A stretch of DNA of 47,568 bases from Spirogloea muscicola (GCA_009602725.1 WELB01000178.1:128451-176018), one strand, 5' to 3'; shown: positions 1 through 11,960, counted from the first letter of the stretch. The notes: a model not told the origin generated them from the letters alone. Numbers and translations: made by a program.

Positions 1-52
1 CCTCCTCCTCCTCCTCCTCCTCCTCCTCCTCCTCCTCCTCCTTCTCCTCTTT
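1..52. repeat. (CCT)n microsatellite
   Basis: An uninterrupted run of CCT triplets opens the window and grades into C-rich sequence up to about 110. The open frames over 115-1120 are proline and arginine rich because of this composition, so they are not gene evidence by themselves. Confidence 0.95.
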
Positions 53-331
53 CCCCTCCTCCTCCTCCCCCTCCGCCTCCCGCAGCCGCCACACCGCCCG
101 CCGCCACCCCATCTGTGCGCTCCCGATGCCGCCCCCGGAGCCGGAGCCCCGAGTGCCCCCCCGGCCAAGCTTGCCAGGCCGCAGCTCCCCCTCCCCACCG
201 CCCCCGACTCCGTCACCAAGCCGCCTCCGTCGCCACCCCCACTGCCAATCCCCTCCCCATCGCTATCATCCCCGTCTGCGCCCCTTTCGCCCCCTCCTCC
301 ATCCCCGCCGCCACCATCACCCCCACCAGCG

Positions 332-3300
332 ATGCCCGCGCGTGTGCAGTGCCCCGGCTATCCGAAAAGCTGCAAGAACAACAAGGGTCTCAAAATCCAC
401 GCGCACTCCTGCCCAGGGCGTGCCAGTCCCACCGGCACGGCGCCTGCTGTGGCCGTTGCGGCGTGCGGCCCTGCCCCTTCTGTCTGGGTTTCAGCGTAGA
501 AGCAACTCACGGAGGAGCACATATCGCCTCCCGTCCCTGAGACGCAAGGGGCACCTGCTCTTCCACCTCCGCCCTTGATGAGTGAAGGGCCCACAGAGGC
601 GCACCCGCTCATTCCTCCTCTGTCCATTGGGCGCGATGCTGGCCTTGATGATCCTGTGTGTGCGCCTCCCGTGGCAGAAGGGCCGCAGCTGCAACAACCC
701 GCCGTGCCGCCACCCCCCCCACCATCCTCATCTCCCGTGCCGTCCACACCCGCCCCGCCGTTGTCACCACCCTCACCCTCCCCGCCGCCTCCGACACCGC
801 CGCCGTCGCCGACGCCAGCGTCACCACCGTCGCCGCCGCCTCCCCCGCGCCCCCCGCCGCTGAGCCAGCCACCCGCCTCGTCCTCACCGCCGCTTTCTCC
901 GTCCGAGCCTTTACGGTGCCGGCACTGTCAGCGCCCCTGGCCAACCAGCGTGCTCAGACCTCGCACGAGCGCGCTTGCCGGCAGCAGGCCAATCGTGCTG
1001 CGCAGACGCGGGCCTCGTCCGCAGCGGGCGGCCGCGGCCGTGCTGGCAGCCCAGGCCGGCGTGTCCTTCAGGGCCGACCCCTCCAGGTCCTCACCACTGG
1101 CAATGGGCGGCGGACCTTAACCTGGATGTGGTCCACCGGCAGGAGGCTCTCCTACTCCTGCGCCATGTGCCGCAATGGGCGCGCCCACACGTGCGCCGCG
1201 CCCTCCGCCCCATTCTGCAGCGAATCGTGGTCGACCACAGGGACGCGGCGCCTGGAACTTCTTCACTCTCTTCCCCCCCCCTCAGGCTGCTGCTTGGGCG
1301 AGTACCCCTCCAGGGCCACGGCCAAGACAGCCAGCTGCTCCTGGACCGCATCTACCTCTTTGAGTGCGGGCGATGGGAGGAGCTCCTGGCGCGGCACGAC
1401 GCTGCAGTGGCTGCGGCCTCAACAGGCCGCCGCACTTCGCAGACAGCGCCTTCGCCTGACAGGGCGGCCAGTGTCCGCCGCGCTCTCCGGTATGGCCATG
1501 CTGGGGAGCTCTCCAGGGCCGTCCAGGCGCTCGATGATTCGGTGTTGGCTCCGGCGACTGAGGCCACGTGGGAAGCCCTCTCATTCCCCCACCCCCCGGC
1601 GCACTCTCCCCTGCCTTCGTGGTTGGCTTCCTACATCCCGCAGGCGGAGGTGGCCCTTGATGCGGCAGCCTTCCGCAAGGCCTTGCAGAGCAGCCGGTGC
1701 GCAGCTGCAGGCGGCCCCTCGCGCATGGTCATGGAGCATTTGAGGGAGCTCTTCCTCGAGGGGGACGAGGCGGACTTTCTGGCGCTGCACCAGGTGTGCC
1801 AACACATGGCCCGGGGTCACATCCCTGCCAGCATCCGCGGTGTGCTCTGCGCCAGCACCCTGCTAGCCCCTCAGCAAGGTCAATGGCGGCGTCCGCCCTA
1901 TCGCCATCGGCGAGGTTCTGTACCGCCTGGTGGGACGGGCACTCTGGCAACAGCACGCCGATGCGGCCCAGACACACCTGGCCCCACACCAGTATGGCGC
2001 AGGCCTGCGGAGCGGTGGCGAAGCAGTGGTTCATGGGGTGCGGGCTTCTCTCGACTTGCACTCCGAGTGGGTGGTGTTGGCAGTGGACGTCCGCAATGAC
2101 TTCAACTGCGTCGACCGCGCAGCTGTCGCCGAGGAGCTCCGTGACGCCTTCCCCACCCTGCTGCCGTTCTTCCGGCTGGGCTACGGCCAGCCCAGTGATC
2201 TGCTATGGCGGCTTGGAGCCGGAGGGGTGGAGGTCCTACAGTCTTCCACAGGCACGCGTCAGGGGGACCCGCTGGCGGGGTTCTTCTACGCGCTGGCTCA
2301 CGACCGCGCCCTGAAGGCCACGGCAGCTGCTCACACGGGCGTCCTCATGCCCACGTATGCCGATGACACCACCCTAGTCGGGCCAGCAGACGAGGTCTTG
2401 GCTGCCTTTGCCACCCTCAAGGAGCAGCTGAAAGAGATCTGCCTGGACATCCGCGCGTCAAAGTGCAGCGCTTGGTCCCCACAAGGGTTGCCAGCCCTCC
2501 TCCACCTACCCTCCGGCTGTCAGACACCAGCGGGGGGCCTCACACTCCTCGGGGTTCCCTTGGGCTCACCGGCCTTCGTGGACGAGCAGCTGCACGGCAA
2601 GCTGCAGGAGCACCTCAAGCCGGCGGCCCGCCTCCCTGAGCTGCGCGACATGCAGCTAGGGCCCGCCATGCTGACGCGCAGCATTGCGCAACGTCCCCTG
2701 TACCTGGCTCGAGCCCTCCCCCCCTCCCCGGCGGCGCAGGCCGCCTAAGCAACCTTCGATGCAGGTATCCTCGCCAGCACAGCGGCCCTGGTCCGACACC
2801 CGGCCTTCCTGGCGACGCCGGCTGCCGTGCACCAGGCTTCCCTGCCTGTGAGCCGCGGGGGTCTGGGCTGCTGTCCGCCGGCTCGTGCCTGCCGGGCAGC
2901 ACACCTGGGGAGTTGGGCGCAGGTTGCGGCTTCGGTGGCCCAGCGTTTCATCCGGCATGGGGGTCGCCTTCTGGAGCAGGCGGCAGCGGACGTGGAGACT
3001 GGCACGTTGCCCTTCCAGGCGGCTCTCCGCTCAGCCCGGGAGGCGCTGCTTGCAGATCACCCCGCCCTGGTGCCACGGGCTGTCCCATTCGCGCACCTCG
3101 CGCTCACGGCCGACCTCCGGGCCCAAGCTCGCTTCATGGCAGAGATAGATGCGGCCTCCTTCACCACAGCGATGGGGCTCTTGCCATCGGCCGACCTCTG
3201 GGGGCGCGCGCGGTTGCTCTCGGCATCCTCACCAGGGGCGGCAGCTTGGTTGTCTGCCCTGCCGATCCGCGACGCGCTCCGAATGCCCGATGACGCCTTC

Positions 3301-4175
3301 CGTACGGCGGTGCACCGCCTCCTCGGCCTCCACCCACCCTGCCTCAGTGGAGTACAGCAGTGTGAGTTCGGAGAGCGCAATTCAGACGCGGCATTGTTGG
3401 CAGCTCATATGCTCAGGTGCGCACGGGGCGGGGAGCGGACAGGAACACACGACCTGCTGCGGTATGCGATGTTTGGCATCTTTGTCGAGGCCGGTCACAC
3501 GGTGGCGCTCGAGAATACCAGCATCATGCCTCCGACCGCTGCGGCGGATGGCCGCATCCACACCCGGCGTGCCGATCTCGTCGCCAGCGCGCTCGGCGGG
3601 GGGCCTCGGCTCATCGCCGACGTTGTCACGACTGACTGCTTTGTTTCCAGCAGCGCCAAACGCTCATCGGAGGAGGCGGGCTACACAGTCCGCCAAGCGG
3701 CGGGCGCAAAGGAACGGAAATACTAGCACCACCCGGTGGGAGACGCGTTTGTTCCACTGGCAGTCGACGTGCACGGAGGCTTTGGCTCGAAATGGCTTGA
3801 CTTGCTCCACCTCCTTGCGCGGCGTGCAGCGGCCCGCCGCCTCGGGCAGCAGGGCGAGCAGCCCGGCTTCAATGTCGCCCGGTCCCTCGCTCAAGTCTTC
3901 CGAATGCCTTTGGCCATCTCGATGCAGCGGTCCCTTGCCTCCGCGGTTCACTTGCGCGCAGGCCGAGCTTTGGCGGCGGCCTCCAGCTTCCGTCAGGGCG
4001 ACGTCTTTCCGCCGGCTAGCTACTCAGACTTGCATCTCTTGACTAGAGGTTACTGAGCGTTCCCTGGCTGATGTCTGAGTCCTAGTCCTTCGTACTCCGG
4101 CTCCTTCAGACCTTGTCCATTCCTTAGGGCTGGCCTTTCCCAGCCACCAGTCAATCTGGCCGCTCTTCCTCTTTT
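332..4175 (+). mobile_element. R2-like LINE (RT + RLE), near full-length but decayed, subfamily A
   Basis: A non-LTR retrotransposon with the R2-type order: N-terminal zinc fingers, reverse transcriptase, C-terminal zinc knuckle and restriction-like endonuclease. A short ATG frame at 332-499 holds a C-x6-C-x9-H-x3-C finger and then stops. A second finger near 915-990 is split between two frames (CRHC in one, HERAC in another). The pre-RT region reads in one frame to about 1880, then the RT continues in another frame (about 1870-2748) with VDVRNDFNCVD (motif A), GTRQGDPLA (motif B) and YADD (motif C). In-frame stops fall at 2746 (TAA) and 3724 (TAG). The endonuclease region has R-A-D-L-V, then I-A-D-V-V, then K-E-R-K-Y, which fits the PD-(D/E)XK pattern with the distal K..KY. 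The knuckle reads CEFG where a sister copy has CECG, so one metal ligand is lost. The coding tail ends at 4056, followed by a 3' UTR with a GGCTGG/CCAGCC hairpin. It cannot be active as it stands. Confidence 0.85.
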
Positions 4176-4257
4176 GGGAGCTTTCCCTGGCCCCCTTGTC
4201 TTGCTTGCCTTTGTACTTGGCCACACATGGCCTCCCCATCTCTTAATATACACGCAT

Positions 4258-4398
4258 TTTCCTTGTCCATTCCTTTGAGCTAGCCTTTCCCAGCCACCAG
4301 TCAATCTGGCCGCGCTTCCAATCTTCTCGTACTCTGTTCATTCTGTTTTGGGCTGGCATTTCCAGCCCCTATCCTCAATGGGCGAGCACTCTCTCTTT
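4258..4398 (+). mobile_element. Two LINE 3'-UTR tails in series (A then B)
   Basis: Directly after copy 1 comes a second subfamily A tail (4258-4322, with the CCAGTCAATCTGGCCGCG end). It is followed by a subfamily B tail (4323-4398) with the hairpin GGGCTGG..CCAGCCC and the end ATGGGCGAGCACT. Neither has upstream coding sequence. They look like extreme 5'-truncated insertions landing near one another. Confidence 0.7.
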
Positions 4399-4399
4399 T

Positions 4400-4860
4400 G
4401 AGAGAGCCACTTTCTGACGCCGCGGAGGCCCGAATGCCGGACGGCCCGGTTCCAAGACCCCGCCTGGCTAACGACCGGGAGCTAGAGCCCACCCAGCTCC
4501 CCCGGCGCAGACCGGGGCCCAGTATGGCCCTGCGGCCGCTGCAGCAGGCGAGAGGCGCAGCGCCGCGCGCGCCTGCAGCCGCCGCCGCCGCCCGCCCCCG
4601 NGCGCTGCCGGCGCCTCGCCCGGCACCCGCCTCCACGACGCGGCCGCCGCTGCTCCCCCGGCACTGCTTGGGACGGCAGCAGTGCCGCCGGCGGGCCTAC
4701 CTAGCGTGGCGGCGTGGCGCATCCCGCGCCACAACTACTCCCAGGCTTGGCCCGTGAGCGCCGGGCCTGCTGCAGCCAGGCCCCCCCGCGCGCGACAGCC
4801 TTTGAGCTGCCGGCTGCTCATGAGCGCAACCCGCTTGCGCAGCCCCTTGATGTGCGGGAG
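4400..4860 (+). other. GC-rich 5' region of the TauE/SafE gene
   Basis: A very GC-rich stretch with one ambiguous base at 4601. It probably holds the promoter and first exon. An ATG at 4524 opens a frame, but I cannot connect it in phase to the exon at 4861. The ambiguous base means an assembly error is possible. Confidence 0.5.
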
Positions 4861-7794
4861 CCGCGACGATCGCTGCGACGATCGTGGGAGCCATCGGGGC
4901 CACGCTGGCATGCGCCGGCGGCGTCGGCGGCGGAGGCCTCTTCGTGCCCCTCTTCAACCTCCTTCTCCAGTTTGACGCCAAGACCTCCGCAGCACTGTCC
5001 AAGTGTGCGTGCTGCCAACTCCTCGGCTGGCATCCCTTCTCGCTTCCTCCCGTTGCTGCTCGCCCATCTGGCGTCGTGCCGAAAGTGGAACCCGATGAGA
5101 CGGCCGCTGAACCTGCAGCTCATTCGTGATGGCGCCTCCCAGCGATGATCTTTGGTGGCGCGGTCACGAGCTTCCTGTACAATGGGCGCCTGCAGCACCC
5201 CTCGCAGCAGCGGCCGCTGATTGACTACGACACCGTGCTGCTCCTGGAGCCGTGCCTGCTGCTCGGCATCTCTGCGGGCGTCCTGTGCAACATCGTCTTC
5301 CCCTCCTGGCTCATCATCGTCCTCCTCACAGCCATCCTCTCCTGTGAGCGTGCTTTCCACGCCAGACGTGCCTTGTCGCTACCACCTCCATCCTCCAGCT
5401 CCTGCAGTGGCGTGCTGTCAGCTACTATGCACTCCACCATTGAAGCCCTTGTGACAACTGCAGCCTCTACTCCTGCAGATGTGACTGCCAGAAGCTTCAG
5501 CAGCGCACGAGCTCTTTGGAACCGTGAAGATGCTGCATGCCTTACGAATGTAAGCCTTGCAGCTTACTAGTATCTCTCTTGTAGCTTGTATAGCACAACA
5601 CTTTACTCTTGTTGCTTCCGGGTCTTCTTGCACTCTAGCTGAGCAATTCAATTGTGACTCCCATCGCAGGGCAAACAGGATGGATCACTGACTGACGCTG
5701 ACGGCTGTGGCATTGAGAGCTTTGTCAGCTCTCCCACGTCAAGAGGTGCAGTATACTCGCTCAATTCTCTCACATGTACTTGCTGGGCCTGAGCTCTTCA
5801 ACAATGCCACATTGATGTGCTGCACGTACGGTATTCCTGCTGTTGCCAGGCCTTACAGTGCCGTGGCTGACATCTGTACACTCTGCGGAGAATGTATGGG
5901 CCAGCGAGAAACTAAGCCTTGCACAGAGTGGGCAACACTACACATCACAAGACCCGAGTGCTCTGGCAAACCTTGCCGAGCCCTTGCTTCCTCAAGTACA
6001 CACGGACCTGGTCTCTTAAACCCTGGAAAATGTGTCAAAATATGTGCTGCTTTTCAACCACGTTGGACTTGAATGTCGTAACATCTATTGTTGATTTCAC
6101 ATTCTTGTGTGATCGGAGGAGGCCATGCCATTTTTTGAATGAGGTTATCTTTCGCAGTGATTACAGAAGAATTATGCATCTGTAAGGTTGCAGTAAAGAA
6201 GGTCCCAGCACACAAGCATAATCCGGTGTGATGATCAGTGTTTGCCTTACCTGTGAGCAGGTCCGCAGGGAGCCACTGTTTCCTGCTCTGAAGATGCTGA
6301 TGCTTGGTCTTATCTGGCTATCCTTCTTACTTATCCAAATACTTAAGGTCTCCGCTCTCTCACCTGATACGCGACCATTTTAGGCAGCTCCTACTTGAGC
6401 ATTTGCAGGCCTGCTATTTATGTACATGTGAATAAATAGCGTATGTTGAACTCGGCGGCTGTGACGATTGTAGGGAGCACATGGTCCTCTTCATGCTCAA
6501 GTTTGTGGGCCTGCATACTGGATGCTGACCATGAGCCAAGTATGTCAACATGAAGGGCTTTGTGAGGCAACACAAGCGTACATTGCTTGCACTCCATGCA
6601 AACAGTATTATGAGTCTCTTGAGCACCGTGCAGTCAATCGATCATCCCATCAGCAAGTCTGATAGAAGGAAGCATAAGGCACAAGTGGAGTCTAGTAGAA
6701 ATTCCACCAAAGTGCTTGCTGATACAACAGGTGTCTCTCACGTTGATCGCCTGCAGATTCCTTTGGCTCTGGGGCTTACAGCATGGATTGTAAGCTTACT
6801 TTCTGGGGAGCACAGGCAGCGCCTGGCACAGGGTATTGAGTATGGAGAGGGTGATGTAGAATTTAGTCGGAAGCAGCTCCTGCTGCTACCTCTGAGCGCG
6901 TTATGCGCAGGGTGTATGGGTGGCCTGCTAGGCATCGGGGGTGGCATGGTCATCAGTCCCCTTCTTGTTGAGCTTGGTATGCTTCCCCAGGTATGCTCCA
7001 GTCCCATGGCTGCCTTTCTATATCGTAAGTGTGGCTGCTCCTAGATACGACACCTGGTCTACATGCCCTTGCAGGTGGTGGCAGCTACTGGGGCGTTCAT
7101 GGTGCTATTTTCATCAGCGATGTCTGTGTCCGAGTTTTACCTCCTTGGGCGTATACCTGTGGACTACGGTAAGAAAGTTCTTCACTGAGGGTTTCACTTT
7201 GTGCACCTGTTACATGCTTTTGCTTCAGGCGCCATTCGTACATGCTTGCATGTGCCAGGAAGCTTATGCTCAGATATGGTTGCAACAGCACGATGATAGT
7301 AATCTTGAATATACGAGATGGCACGTGGTCTTCGTGCTTACGACGTCTCTGAGACGGAAGAGCTGGCTCCAATGCTACTGAGTTTTGCTGGTTTGCAGCA
7401 ATCTATTTTGCAACCATCTGCATGCTATCATCCCTAGGAGGGCTCATCGCATTTCAGCGCGCCATTGTGAAATATGGCCGGGAGTCACTCATCATCTTTG
7501 CTGTCGCAGGAGTACTTGCGATGTCAGTGCTCCTCATGGGTACGAACTCACTAGCTACTCAAGCACTGATGGCCAGCAAAGCGGCGGAGCTACTTGTGGG
7601 GCAACATGCAAAGCTGAACCCTTTAAGAGCTATCATGAGTAGCATGTCGCATCACATGGAGAGGGCTTCCGTTATCAATTCTCACTGGTTTTCTGCTTGT
7701 TCTCTTGGCAGCTTTGTTCGGCACTTTGGATGTATACCAGCGCTATGTAAATGGTGAGGCCATGGGCTTTCATAGGCTCTGCATTTCAGACTAG
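4861..7794 (+). CDS. TauE/SafE-family membrane carrier (plant type), 5' end unresolved
   Basis: A multi-pass permease of the TauE/SafE family (sulfite, sulfonate or other anion export; the substrate cannot be read from sequence). Exons by phase: 4861-5004, 5143-5343, 5479-5549, 5670-5750 (or 5745), about 6541-6990, 7075-7168, 7399-7539 and 7664-7794 (TAG). This gives about 437 residues without the N-terminus. The first repeat has GGVGGGGLFVPLFNLLLQFD then K-T-S-A-A-L-S-K. The second repeat has GGLLGIGGGMVISPLLVELG, the matching half of the family's inverted repeat, followed by SMSV/AMSVSEFYLLGRIPV. A hydrophilic loop (exons 4-5) separates the halves, as in plant members. The stop codon follows MGFHRLCISD. 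An in-frame TGA at 4848 forces the first recognised exon to start at 4861 on a weak acceptor, so the start codon lies upstream. The acceptors at 6541 and 7664 are also weak. Confidence 0.85.
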
Positions 7795-8446
7795 TGTGCA
7801 CAGAGACACCAGCAGTATGTTGCGGAATCCGGCAAGCTTCATGGTGTGCTGTGCACAGAGAAACCAGCTTGCTGTAGACATGGCAGGCAACATCTTGCCA
7901 TGCATTGCCTCTTTAAATTCTGATAATTATTTCAGAGAATTTCAGCACACTCCACCATTGGCCATTTGGCCTACATTTGTATCTAATACACTGAATTCCC
8001 TCATTGACTCAGTGCGCCCTAGAGAGATCGCAGCATGTCGACACAACACTCCTTTGGCAATGACCCAATTGTCTTCCCAGAGTCTCGCTGTTTGAAGATG
8101 ACGGGTAGACCTGACAAGCAATATAATTTGGTGGAGACACCTGGCTCGTGGTTGTCAATGATTGCAGGCGTCACCAAGGAACCCGTTTACTGAGATAAAG
8201 GCCAGTTTGTACGCCCGAGGCAGGCAATCACTGGGAAGGTTCCCATGAGAGTACTGTACGGTCATCCAGACTCGTGTGCAACCCAGAATGCGCCTTTGGC
8301 TTTTCTCCAGTTCGTGACAAGCACGATGTTGCAGAGTCAGGGTCGTTGGATTATGCAGTCCAACCAAGAACTGACAAGATTTGGTCAGTCTTCTCTGCAC
8401 AAGCGCTTTAGGTCATGCTTGCAGGCTGCGTGCAACTTGTGCAGGC
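7795..8446. other. Convergent intergenic region, no gene seen
   Basis: This holds the two 3' UTRs of the convergent TauE/SafE and COX5B genes. Open frames here (for example 7751-8095) have no recognisable domain and overlap expected UTRs. I see no strong terminator or repeat. Confidence 0.5.
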
Positions 8447-9762
8447 TCAATGGTGGTGACCGCCTGGTATACCTCCTTCTCCTACAACCTTGAGCTGCAA
8501 CAAACGACCTAGTTGTGAACACCTAACACTCTTGCTAAGCCTCCTCAACTTAAAGCAGCCAGCCACCTCAAAAGAGCCTTCTCAACTGAAAGCACCCAGC
8601 ATGTGCTATTGACACACTTTCCATAAACCGCAGACCATTGACATCTAAGCAGCACATCAGAAAGGGACAACATAAGCATATCCGTTATCCGTTATGCACC
8701 CTTCCGAAGTCACCGCTGACTTCGCCAATAATGCACATCATATGAAGTCACAAGCACGCACCTGGAAGACTTGATCGCAGACAGGACAATGGTGGTCATT
8801 GTCTTTCTTCAGCTTGAACCACACAACATCGTGTTCGTATTCTGGTCCTCAGAAAATGCACCACAGCAATGTACTAGTCACAACTTACGACTTTGTAGCG
8901 AATTTGTGACTGGCATGTTGCAATCGGGAAGGATCGGCCTGACATATGTTGAAACCAGCTGCTTTGACTGTCAAGCATGGTCAAGCGGAGGCAGGAGTAT
9001 GAAGTCTCACCCCCAAAGCCTCCAGAGCAGCCCACTATTCGCTCGTCGAACTGAGACTCCACAAGAGCCGGGGCATCCTGCACAGCCAAGCACTTGACGC
9101 AAGCCAGCTGAAAGTCGCTCATGGAAGGCCAGGCGGCATGGAGTCGTCTCAAGAAGGGGGCAGGAGCTCATAGCAGCACAGGGTGCAGTGAGGATTTTGC
9201 CACGAGGATCAAGAGCGGCCTGCAAAGGAGCGGGGTAGGGGAGGGAGGGATGGAGGTTTTGCACGGCACCAGTGTCCCAAAGGGGCCCGAAGGCGGGCTG
9301 GTCTCAAAGCGGGAGGTGCCCTGCCAAGCGCAAGGGTCCAGCCGCGGCTCGCGCAGGTCAGGAGCAGGATGGGCAAGGTTGGGCCGAGCCGTGCGCAAAG
9401 ATGCGCATGGGCAGCCGGCAATGCGAGCGCGGGGCTACCTCAAGCTCGGCCTCCAGCTCCTCGCGCTCCAAGCCGGTGACATGCTCAAACTTCTCGGCAA
9501 TCGCAGTATCTGCATGGGCGCCAGCAGGCTGAGGCGGAAGGCGCGGTGGCCGCGCGAGGCGCCAGGAGGGCTCCAGATGGAGCGAGAAGCGGGGAGGAGG
9601 AGGCCTCGCCGAGGCGAGGCGAGGCGGGCAGGGTGGCACGGACCATGAGCGCCAGAGGGCGGGGCGGCGGAGCGGAGGGGCGGCGAGGCGCGCGGCCACG
9701 CGAGGGAGCTCAGCGCCGGCGGCGGGGCAGGCGCCGAGCCGGGCGATGGCGGCGCGGACCAT
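8447..9762 (-). CDS. COX5B: Cytochrome c oxidase subunit 5b, mitochondrial
   Basis: A nuclear-encoded zinc-binding subunit of respiratory complex IV, facing the mitochondrial matrix. Five exons, all in phase: 9439-9762, 9270-9320, 9011-9077, 8762-8841 and 8447-8494, giving 189 residues from an ATG at 9762. The first about 85 residues are Arg, Ala and Pro rich with almost no acidic residues, as expected for a mitochondrial presequence. The core follows: VTGLEREELEAELEG, then SPPSGPFGT, then ALVESQFDERIVGC, then EHDVVWFKLKK, then CPVC, ending KVVGEGGIPGGHHH. The CPVC pair and the upstream GC supply three Cys, as in plant forms; the animal site has four. The usual K-E after GPFGT is replaced by L-D at an exon junction. 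The 3' end faces the TauE/SafE gene, 652 bases away. Confidence 0.93.
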
Positions 9763-11720
9763 GGCGGGGGGCGGGGGGCGTCGTCTTCGCCTCGGGAGCG
9801 CGGCACTCCCAATCCGCCGCTCCCCAAAGGACCCCCTGCGAGAACCCTACAGCCCAAGGACCCCTGGACCCCAAACCCCCCATCACGCCTGGCCGGTGCC
9901 CTGCGCCTCGTTGCCGCTGCCGTCACGGCGCCCGCTTCCGGCCACACAGCCCGGCCCCCTCAGCCTGGAGGCTTGGGCCAAGCGGTCGCCAACGCTGCCC
10001 GGCATCCGAGGCTCGAGTGCGCGCCCTCCATTTCTGGAAGCTCTAAACGACCAACAAGTCTTTGGTGGCCCATGACACCATAGTAGCCCAGGGAGAGATG
10101 TCCCATGCTTTCCTCACTCTTAGAAGTGACCTGAAGGCATATCCGACAGGAACTTATTGCCTCCTACCTCTGGCAAAGGAGCCCCTCGACTTCGCTACCT
10201 GGGTACATCATTTCTGATATTAATCGATTTTCTTCCATCAATGCTGCAGGTGTTGTAGTCGATGGAACGGTGTGCGAAGTTCAGGGGATGCTCAGGGGGA
10301 TGCTTTTGGCCAAGCTCAGCTCCTTACTAATCCGTGTTGCTTGACGCGTCTGAGTGGTTGCTGGCCGTTCCTTTGTGGGCGGGCTGTTGATGGAAGCTCT
10401 GTTCTGCAACGCTATTTGCTGCAATCTTATCACTCTTTCCTATGCTTTGCAGGGGTGACTTTATGCAAATATGGTCTCTTTGAGGAGGATGCCATGGACA
10501 TGGGCACCTCATGCACCCGGGGCTCCTGAGGTAGCGAGGGCACTGGCTGTCACCACCTCTTGTGCAAGGGGCTCCTGAGGTAGAGAGGGCACTGGCTGTC
10601 ACCACCTCTTGTGCATTGCTGCGTGCTGCGTCGTGCGGGAGGTGGGTTATCAGGTGGCTCTGGAGTATACTGGGTGATTCTCATGGCACGCCCCCACAGG
10701 ATGAGGCATGTCAATCTGGAGGGCGTTCCTTTGGAAAGGTAGCAAATAATCCTCACGGACATCATGCATCCTGACGGCTTCTGCACGAAGGGCCCTGCCA
10801 GAGAATACTGGCCATGCTGTGAAACCGGCCAAGCAGTCAAGGAGCCAAGATCACAAAGTCCAAGCTGCCCTTGACACCTTCTACTCAAAGCCATGGACAC
10901 GGGTGTTGCTAGGTTCGGTGGAACTTGCTACTTGCGCTGCTGACCTCTCAAGCTGACCTGCAGGCAAGGCGAGCAGGGAGCAGCACTTCCTGGAGGCCCA
11001 TGCCTTCGGCTCTTGCGTCGTACTGCCAAATGCGTCCTTCTATGCCGTTCCAGCGTTTGGAATTGAAGTTGCTTGCCCTTAATCCATCGTGCTGGTTTCA
11101 GGCCTTCCAGCAGCCTCTGCCTTCTGCGAAGTATCCTCGCCCTCCAAGCGCTTCTGGCTTCGCATTGCTGATACAGGGCACTGAGCCGCTGAAGTGCCCA
11201 ACCTGATCTGATGATGTGGATGCGCTCCGAGCATTCCTTTATAAGTATCTGCATTCTGGCTGTGCCCTGGCTGCCGTCTCAGGCAATCAGCAGGCGGCTC
11301 CTTCTCTGCTGGTTACTGACGTCATTTTGCGGCTGTTGACTAGGGAGTTACTGAGTGGCCATCCGTAGCAGCTACTAATCGCCCCTCTAATGTATATTGC
11401 ACCTTCTGGGGTCTCCCTCTGTCTGCTGTGTTTTGGCTGCACTTCCATAGCCACCGCCTCCATTTCCTAGAGCTTCTCTATCTTTGTATGCACTTGGCTG
11501 GCATTTACACCCACCAAGTAATTGTCAGCAGCTGCTCCGTTCTTTTTACCGGGCGGCTGTATCCCTGCAGCCTGTGTCTTGGGCCGCTGACTGGGGTTCA
11601 CTTATAACAGTGTAGGACGGACGCTTAGCTCTAATGGGTTGATGAGCTCCATCAATTGGTGCTGCTCGCCTGCGCTTTCACACCCGTCCTTACTCCCGTG
11701 CCTGGCCTCTCTTCAGCCCC
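9763..11720. other. Region without a recognised gene
   Basis: Positions 9763-10020 are GC-rich and are probably the COX5B promoter and 5' UTR. The rest has only short frames without domains. It contains one tandem duplication (10519-10615) and passes into recognisable LINE debris at about 11722. Part of 10.3-11.7 kb may be older LINE sequence that I cannot align by eye. Confidence 0.5.
10519..10615. repeat. Tandem duplication, two copies of about 49 bases
   Basis: Two near-identical units beginning GGGGCTCCTGAGGTAG and ending ACCTCTTGTGCA, offset by 49 bases. They differ at one internal base (GCGAGG versus GAGAGG) and at the junction. Confidence 0.9.
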
Positions 11721-11721
11721 C

Positions 11722-11960
11722 ACCTATTGCGGACGTTGTGGTCACAGACGCAATCGGTTCCAAGAATCCAACAATGCTGGCGGAGGAGGCAGGGCACATG
11801 GACCTCAAGGAGCGAAAGTACGTGGATTTGCTGCCAATAAAGAATGCTTGCGCTGGCCATTCACGTCCACGGAGCCATGGGAGTCAATGGCCAGACCTCC
11901 TCCATCAGCTTGCATAGCGACGGTTATCGCAATGTCACGGCCAGCAAGGTGAGCAGCCCG
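11722..11960 (+). mobile_element. LINE fragment, endonuclease region, degenerate
   Basis: One frame reads IADVVVTDAIGSKNPTML, then E-E-A-G-H and KERKYVD. This aligns with the endonuclease core of copy 1 (IADVVTTD..SSEEAGY..KERKY). The following bases shift frame and resemble the next coding segment (DLLHQLA). It is too decayed to define either end. Confidence 0.7.

Noticed and set aside
575-1120. Long proline-rich frame at the left end
   Set aside because: It comes from C-rich composition and overlaps the LINE N-terminal region; only the short Cys/His finger parts carry information.
5705-6185. Separate small genes in the middle of the TauE/SafE locus
   Set aside because: They fall in an intron of the carrier; the flanking exons keep phase and family order.
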